Virus record (IMG/VR): IMGVR_UViG_3300011113_000747
Location: 62,001 to 126,000 of that record
Strand: one strand, 5' to 3'
DNA: 64,000 nucleotides
Source: a virus
The notes beneath the pieces are model-generated. The model was not told where the DNA came from. It saw only the letters and a program-made list of their open reading frames with translations, and ran no database searches. Positions 59,513 to 64,000 of this stretch are shown in pieces; position 1 is the stretch's first letter; each line of letters opens with the position of its first letter. The position numbers and the translations under genes were made by a program.

Positions 59513-59518
59513 TAGTTT

Positions 59519-59971
59519 ATGAACGAAGAAAGTTATCAACCACCGAATTATAAGTTAGTTTTTGAAAAGACACACCCTGATGCAAAGCTTCCAGTGAAGA
59601 ATCATGATAATGATACAGGCTTTGATGTATTTTGTGTAGAAGATAAATTAATCCCAGCTAGAGGTTCTGCAGTTGTTGATGTTGGTCTTAAATTTGCAAA
59701 CATCCCTCATGGATATTGGGTAAAGGTTGAAGGTCGATCTGGTCTTGGATTTAAGCATGGTATTATTCCGCATCCTGGTATTATCGATAACGGTTACAGA
59801 GGTAATGCTGGTATTAAACTTTACAATCAAACTGATATTGATTACAATGTAAAGGCTGGTGATCGTATTGCTCAGTTTGTTCTTTACCCGCTTGTCTCTT
59901 GTCATGTAGAGTTTGGTGAGGTGCAAGAAACATCTCGTGGTGAAAAAGGTTTTGGATCTTCAGGAAATTAA
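59519..59971 (+). CDS. dut: dUTPase
   Basis: The product is 150 residues, the usual size of trimeric dUTPases. It hydrolyses dUTP to dUMP, keeps uracil out of DNA and feeds thymidylate synthesis. All five motifs are present: DTGFDVFC (about residues 31-38), EGRSGLGFKHGI (about 71-82), HPGIIDNGYRGNAGIKLYN (about 85-103), AGDRIAQFVLYP (about 112-123) and the C-terminal RGEKGFGSSG (about 140-149) that closes over the nucleotide. It leads a short operon with a basic peptide and gene 44. Confidence 0.95.
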   Translation: MNEESYQPPNYKLVFEKTHPDAKLPVKNHDNDTGFDVFCVEDKLIPARGSAVVDVGLKFANIPHGYWVKVEGRSGLGFKHGIIPHPGIIDNGYRGNAGIKLYNQTDIDYNVKAGDRIAQFVLYPLVSCHVEFGEVQETSRGEKGFGSSGN

Positions 59972-59980
59972 TTATACTAT

Positions 59981-60082
59981 ATGGGAAAGATACAAAAAGT
60001 TAAAGAGGTAATTCGTAAAGGATATAAAATTCGCAAAACAGTTACCATCACCAAAAAACGCGTCACTAAAAAGAAAAAATGA
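59981..60082 (+). CDS. very small basic peptide gene
   Basis: The open frame encodes 33 residues, 17 of which are Lys or Arg: it begins MGKIQKVKEVIRKGYKIRK and ends KKRVTKKKK. It fills the gap between dut and gene 44 and its stop overlaps the gene 44 start by ATGA, the same coupling used between known genes here. This suggests it is translated. A nucleic acid-binding role is possible from charge only. Confidence 0.55.
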   Translation: MGKIQKVKEVIRKGYKIRKTVTITKKRVTKKKK

Positions 60083-61008
60083 ATTTAGATAAAATCTGGG
60101 TAGAAAAGTATAGACCGAAAACTATTGATGAACTCATTGTTGAAGAAGATATTAAGTCCATTGTTAGAGACTTTGGTAAAAATGAGCAGATCCCTAATCT
60201 GCTTTTTGTTGGTTCACCAGGCACAGGTAAGACTTCTCTTGCAAAGATTCTAGTTCATGATGTATTGAAATGCAATTATCTTTACATTAATGCATCTGAT
60301 GAGAATGGTATTGATACTATTCGAAGCAAGGTGAGTAACTTTGCTCAAACTAGATCGTTTGATGGTAAAGTTAAGGTTGTTATTCTAGATGAGGCTGATG
60401 GTATTACTGCTCAAGGTCAGCAAGCTCTTCGTAACTTGATGGAGAGTTATAGTGGATATACACGTTTTATTCTTACTGCTAACTTCAAGCATAAGATTAT
60501 TACACCATTGCAATCTCGCTGTCAGAGTCTTAGTCTTAAACCTTCTGTTGAACAAGCAGTCAAACGTTGTTTCTCTATTCTTAAACAAGAGAATATTGAA
60601 CTAGAAGATGATCAGAAGAAGAGGTTTGTCGAGTTAGTTAAAAACTTCTTTCCGGATCTTCGCAAGACAATCAACGAACTTCAGAAGAGTGTTGTAGATG
60701 GTAAGCTTGTTATCAAGCATACACATATTGATAACGAAATTATCAAGACTATTTGCAATTATGTTAATAGTAAACAAACTTTAGAAGCTCGTAAATACTA
60801 TATTGCTAACGAAGATAAGTTTCAGAACGATTACCAAACGTTAATGAAGCAACTTCTTGAATATGTTTATACAGCAGATCTTGCTGAATACAAAAAGAAA
60901 GAGATGATTGCTATTATTGCAGAACATCTCTATCGTAGTGTGTTTGTTGTTGATGGTGAAATTAACTTCTTTGCATGTTTGATTACATGTGAGAAAGTTA
61001 TACCATAA
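60079..61008 (+). CDS. 44: clamp loader subunit gp44
   Basis: The product is 309 residues (T4 gp44 has 319). It is the AAA+ ATPase that opens the gp45 ring and loads it on DNA. Motifs are VEKYRPKTIDELI (about residues 8-20), Walker A FVGSPGTGKTSLAKIL (about 43-58), Walker B VVILDEADGI (about 99-108), sensor 1 RFILTANF (about 132-139) and the arginine-finger region LQSRCQSLSL (about 148-157). The partner gp62 is not in this window. Its stop abuts the stop of the convergent gene at 61009. Confidence 0.95.
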   Translation: MNLDKIWVEKYRPKTIDELIVEEDIKSIVRDFGKNEQIPNLLFVGSPGTGKTSLAKILVHDVLKCNYLYINASDENGIDTIRSKVSNFAQTRSFDGKVKVVILDEADGITAQGQQALRNLMESYSGYTRFILTANFKHKIITPLQSRCQSLSLKPSVEQAVKRCFSILKQENIELEDDQKKRFVELVKNFFPDLRKTINELQKSVVDGKLVIKHTHIDNEIIKTICNYVNSKQTLEARKYYIANEDKFQNDYQTLMKQLLEYVYTADLAEYKKKEMIAIIAEHLYRSVFVVDGEINFFACLITCEKVIP

Positions 61009-61701
61009 TTACATATCGTCTAAAGCTTTTTGTAAAAACTTTATACCGTCAGCTCTTTGCGCTGGATTTGCCAATAACGCCATTATCTGAGTAAGAGATT
61101 TTTGATTACCATCTGTATCTTCTAATTTATAGGTAGAAGCGCTACCTGGTGGTTGTGTCCAATCACCAATTAAAGCTTTAAGTTTATTTTTCTGTGGTGC
61201 AGTAAGTGTGCCAACTGTTTTATATGTATTGATAATATTCTGCAATGCAACTTTATCACCTGAAGCACCACCACCGCTCATATCTCTCATAGCAAATGCA
61301 ACTGTAATTGCTTCATTAATGTTTTTATCAGTTATAACAGGGGCAGCAAGATATGAACTAAGTGCTGGGTCATTTACATCAGCGCGTATTACATTTTTGA
61401 TAAAATTAGTTACAAATTGTTTATCCGCACCAGTTTTATCATTATATTTTACCCGTTTACTTTGTAAAAATAAAGTTTCAAATTGAGCTTTAGCTTTATT
61501 AATTTGTTGTTGAGATTCTTGATTTGACTCTATTCGTTCTTTTGCACCAGCAAAAGCATAACCAAGAATTGGAATATTAGATGCTTTATTAATTAAATTG
61601 CTTTTAAATCCCTGAAGCATTCTATCCCCCATACCTTGAGGTGCCTTTTCAAGCATCTTCACATAGGCTTCAGCGATTAAGTGTTGATCATATCTATTCA
61701 T
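61009..61701 (-). CDS. late protein with capsid-targeting-like N-terminus
   Basis: The product is 230 residues, not recognised. The N-terminus MNRYDQHLIAEAYVKMLEKAP contains both L-I-A-E-A and M-L-E-K-A; the first is nearly the T4 consensus site (I-A-E-A). The rest is helical and Ala/Asn/Lys-rich, with a Gly cluster DMSGGGASG near residue 143. It overlaps the upstream gene by 4 nt and so shares its late promoter. Inferred internal head protein. Confidence 0.68.
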   Translation of the reverse strand: MNRYDQHLIAEAYVKMLEKAPQGMGDRMLQGFKSNLINKASNIPILGYAFAGAKERIESNQESQQQINKAKAQFETLFLQSKRVKYNDKTGADKQFVTNFIKNVIRADVNDPALSSYLAAPVITDKNINEAITVAFAMRDMSGGGASGDKVALQNIINTYKTVGTLTAPQKNKLKALIGDWTQPPGSASTYKLEDTDGNQKSLTQIMALLANPAQRADGIKFLQKALDDM

Positions 61702-62285
61702 TTTTTTAACCCCTTTAAATATTCTTTAGTATAAGAATTTACCTGCATTGATTTTGTAGCAGGCTTACTTGAAAGAGTAACATTAGTATTACGAAGTTTT
61801 CTATCACCAAAACCAAGCTTACCATTACCCTTTACATCAGAGTTATTAACGTAAGCTTCTTCATCTGATTCGAGCTCTTCTGGCTTGATATTAACCTTAT
61901 GCTTAATTTCACGTTCAGGTGAAAGTGGGTTGAGATTTGGATATACATCATCTCTAACTAAAAGTGACGGGCAAATGGAAAGATAATCACTATAACGACC
62001 TCCAGCTTGGTCTAAGGCAATATCAACAACGAAATCAAATCCAGAGCTTTGTGGATTCGCTGGGTTAGCATTAGGTTTATAGGATTTAACATTAACAATA
62101 CGCATGTTAAGACCTGAGCTAATCATGTTATCAATAATTGTTTTAATATCATCATTAAGCTCTTTATATGCTTCTTTAGACTTAAAGCCGTCGCTAAACT
62201 TCACGTAATCTCCAACGAGAAAACCACCATTACGCTGATATCTTTGATATACAGATTCAAAAAGCTTGATAAATTTCTTTTCCAT
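61698..62285 (-). CDS. conserved late protein with capsid-targeting-like N-terminus
   Basis: The product is 195 residues. MEKKFIKLFESVYQRYQ has the F-x-x-L-F-E-S pattern. It is followed by GGFLVGDYVKFSDGFKSKEA (about residues 20-39), a small beta segment, a central FDFVVDIALDQAGGRYSDYL region (about 84-103) and a basic C-terminus. I have the impression that similar proteins occur in marine T4-like phages, but no function is known to me. The late box lies 8 nt upstream. Confidence 0.68.
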   Translation of the reverse strand: MEKKFIKLFESVYQRYQRNGGFLVGDYVKFSDGFKSKEAYKELNDDIKTIIDNMISSGLNMRIVNVKSYKPNANPANPQSSGFDFVVDIALDQAGGRYSDYLSICPSLLVRDDVYPNLNPLSPEREIKHKVNIKPEELESDEEAYVNNSDVKGNGKLGFGDRKLRNTNVTLSSKPATKSMQVNSYTKEYLKGLKK

Positions 62286-62293
62286 TATGATTA

Positions 62294-62301
62294 TATTTAT
62301 G
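62294..62301 (-). promoter_or_regulatory. late promoter box CATAAATA
   Basis: Minus-strand late octamer, 8 nt before the ATG at 62285, back-to-back with the plus-strand box at 62308. Confidence 0.68.
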
Positions 62302-62307
62302 GCTTTT

Positions 62308-62315
62308 CATAAATA
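62308..62315 (+). promoter_or_regulatory. late promoter box CATAAATA
   Basis: Plus-strand late octamer, 5 nt before the ATG at 62321. Confidence 0.72.
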
Positions 62316-62320
62316 ATCAT

Positions 62321-63793
62321 ATGACATTTGCAGAATTAGCTCAGAAAATTATCGGTGAAGCAACTACTCCTGATCCAAGAGGTTTAAGAACATCACGCGT
62401 CGGCGCTAGTGATTTCAATCCAATTATTAGACCAGATAAAGATAGAGGTCTTAAAGCAGGTAAGGATGCTCCAGGAGCAGGTGGTGTCGCTGCTAAAAAG
62501 CAACTTAGAAATGCTTTTAGGTTACTCCGAAATGATTCAGATCTTTCTTCAGAAGTTAATGACATTCTTGCTGATTATGCAAGCAAAAGAATGAGTATTA
62601 GCCATGAAGATGAAGTGGTTATCAGAAACAATATTGCTAATATTGACGATAACTCTGCAAAACTTAACAATTATGCTAAAGCTTTGCAGGATCACAATGA
62701 AGGTAAAGCTGTTCTCTCTGATCCAGATAATGTAAAATCAAAGATTCAAGGTCTTAAAGGTGAAATTGCTGATAAAAAAGCTGAACTCAAAGCAGTTCTT
62801 GATAAGGTTGAGTTTTATGCAGAAGATAATGAAGTATTAGAACAAAATCTTCGTAAAAAACTTACAAGGGTTGTTAAGCAAGCAGCTCAAAAATTAATTG
62901 ACAAACTTTCAACACCACAACAACAAGTTTCACAAGTCACATCACTTGATCAACTTGATAAGTTAGTTGCAACTGATGAAGAATTACAGCAACAAGAAAC
63001 AAAATTAGCTGTATTGAAGAGCTTAACAGATGAAAGTCCACAAAATAACATCTTGTTACGTTTCTTAGATTTATTTCTTAACAAATATGAAGATTACAAG
63101 AGTGGTTTATCAATGTCTGGTCCGCTTGCTACCATTGAACTTAACAAAGAGTTTAACAGATTACCACTTTCAGTGTTTGCTAACTTCTATAATTCATCTG
63201 TGAAGGATGCATCTGAAATTAAGTTACTTCCTGCATCTAAAGGAACACAAGCACTTTCAGGTGGCTTCAGAGGCTCACAAGCTGGTAAGAAAGCTGTTAG
63301 CCCTGTTGTTATGCAAGCTAAGAAATTACTTGATGGTAATTTTGGCTCTGGTCAACAAGGTGCTATGCTAAGTGCACTTAGCATGTTCAATAAGGGTGGT
63401 GCTGGTCCAAAAACAATGGAAAAGCTTCGTGCTATTGCTAATGATATTATCAATGGTGTTGAAGGTTCACCTGCTAGACTTGCAAGTATTGTATATGGTA
63501 ACGAAGGTCCAATCACTGAATCATTCAATGATCTTGTAGAACATTATCTTACAGAAGCTAAGAAAGGCGCTCGTTGCACTAAGGTTACAGGGCAGCAAGC
63601 TTCTTCACGCTCAGATAAGAAATATATGAGATGCGCGAGAGTTGATGGTAAGCTTAAGAGAATTCACTATGGTGATCCAAACTTAAGAATCAAGAAGTCC
63701 AATCCTAAGAAGCGTAAGTCTTTTAGAGCACGTCATAAGTGCTCATCTGCTAAACCAGGTACCGCTAAGTATTACTCTTGCAAGAATTGGTAA
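62321..63793 (+). CDS. head-targeted protein with releasable basic Cys domain
   Basis: The product is 490 residues. The N-terminus MTFAELAQKIIGEATTP has I-G-E-A, a candidate prohead protease site after residue 13. The body is helical with coiled-coil character (about residues 140-240) and a Ser/Gly/Lys-rich linker. A second targeting-like motif SFNDLVEHYLTEAKK places a candidate cut after residue 412. The C-terminal 78 residues are basic with four Cys, ending in RHKCSSAKPGTAKYYSCKNW, a module I believe is shared by short proteins of marine T4-like phages. The predicted result is packaging of the precursor followed by release of a small DNA-binding domain in the head. Confidence 0.72.
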   Translation: MTFAELAQKIIGEATTPDPRGLRTSRVGASDFNPIIRPDKDRGLKAGKDAPGAGGVAAKKQLRNAFRLLRNDSDLSSEVNDILADYASKRMSISHEDEVVIRNNIANIDDNSAKLNNYAKALQDHNEGKAVLSDPDNVKSKIQGLKGEIADKKAELKAVLDKVEFYAEDNEVLEQNLRKKLTRVVKQAAQKLIDKLSTPQQQVSQVTSLDQLDKLVATDEELQQQETKLAVLKSLTDESPQNNILLRFLDLFLNKYEDYKSGLSMSGPLATIELNKEFNRLPLSVFANFYNSSVKDASEIKLLPASKGTQALSGGFRGSQAGKKAVSPVVMQAKKLLDGNFGSGQQGAMLSALSMFNKGGAGPKTMEKLRAIANDIINGVEGSPARLASIVYGNEGPITESFNDLVEHYLTEAKKGARCTKVTGQQASSRSDKKYMRCARVDGKLKRIHYGDPNLRIKKSNPKKRKSFRARHKCSSAKPGTAKYYSCKNW

Positions 63794-63807
63794 TAACACA
63801 ACATTTA

Positions 63808-63815
63808 ACTAAATA
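63808..63815 (+). promoter_or_regulatory. late promoter box ACTAAATA
   Basis: Late octamer 5 nt before the ATG at 63821. Confidence 0.7.
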
Positions 63816-63820
63816 ATAAT

Positions 63821-64000
63821 ATGCCAGCAAAATCAGAAAAACAACGCAAATTCTTCGGCGCAGTAATGGGTGCTAAAAAGGGTAAAGGTAGTAAGGTAAA
63901 AGGTGCTGCTAAAAAGGTAGCTAAAGAAATGCCTGAAAAAGAGATTAAAAAGTTTCTTAAGAAAGAATCTTATGATGACCTCGTAAATGAATATCTTAAA
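63821..64000 (+). CDS. DUF3008-like basic protein with targeting motif (partial)
   Basis: Sixty residues are visible before the right edge. The start MPAKSEKQRKFFGAVMGAKK matches the DUF3008-type beginning (MPAKSKAQ-x-FFG) seen in bacteria and phages. After a Lys/Gly-rich stretch the sequence reaches ESYDDLVNEYLK, which closely resembles the internal SFNDLVEHYLTEA motif of the preceding gene, so another cleavage site may follow outside the window. The late box precedes it. Likely another head-internal basic protein. Confidence 0.72.
   Translation, partial: MPAKSEKQRKFFGAVMGAKKGKGSKVKGAAKKVAKEMPEKEIKKFLKKESYDDLVNEYLK

Noticed and set aside
1-64000. tRNA genes
   Set aside because: No cloverleaf or T-arm signature was noticed by eye in the intergenic spaces, which are nearly all under 100 bp; a tRNA search program would settle it.

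Overview
The window is part of the genome of a large T4-type (contractile-tailed) bacteriophage. It holds a dense set of recognisable T4 homologues: UvsY, UvsW, gp55, gp47, gp46, gp43, UvsX, gp41, gp32, gp45, RNase H, gp61 and gp44 for replication, recombination and late transcription, and gp14, gp16, gp17, gp18, gp19, a gp26-type protein, tape measure, gp48, gp53, gp27 and a gp5-like spike for the virion. The DNA is AT-rich, coding is nearly continuous and I saw no tRNA, CRISPR array or insertion sequence. Shine-Dalgarno sequences are almost absent. Three genes (17983-19242, 24864-26651, 26660-27895) belong to the DUF1501 and DUF1549/DUF1553 families, which are hallmarks of Planctomycetes, Verrucomicrobia and relatives (PVC bacteria). 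The likeliest host is therefore a PVC bacterium, but that is an inference.

Layout. 1-3968: minus-strand late genes, several with a capsid-targeting-like N-terminus, plus a GIY-YIG endonuclease. 3995-15519: plus-strand replication and recombination genes ending in uvsX, thioredoxin and queC. 15510-19242: a minus late gene, a class II glutamine amidotransferase, a glycosyltransferase and a DUF1501 gene. 19324-24851: gp41, gp32, gp45 and small unknown genes. 24864-27895: a late DUF1549/1553-DUF1501 pair. 27926-31337: RNase H, primase and small genes. 31329-41913: an adhesion module (RCC1-propeller fibre, lectin-like proteins, giant beta proteins, YadA-like fibre). 41939-44189: neck and acidic head-type proteins on minus. 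44207-59000: terminase, sheath, tubes, tape measure, baseplate and hub on plus. 59003-64000: small terminase, dUTPase, clamp loader and more capsid-targeted proteins.

Regulation is legible in the sequence. Early or middle genes are preceded by host-type promoters (TTGAnn, 16-nt spacer, TATAAT) whose -10 box ends 5-9 nt before the start codon. Late genes are preceded by a gp55-type box (nnTAAATA), most often exactly 5 or 6 nt before the start codon. Both geometries place transcription starts on or next to the start codon, so most operon-leading genes should make leaderless or near-leaderless mRNA. Several intergenic spaces of 17-80 bp carry an early promoter facing one way and a late promoter facing the other.

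The points most worth follow-up are the leaderless promoter architecture, the late-expressed PVC-type secreted genes, the set of proteins with gp21-type capsid-targeting signals, a split amidotransferase/QueC pair implying 7-deazaguanine DNA modification, a GH75-chitosanase-like domain on the tail spike, and a 164-bp dual-coding overlap at the sliding clamp gene.
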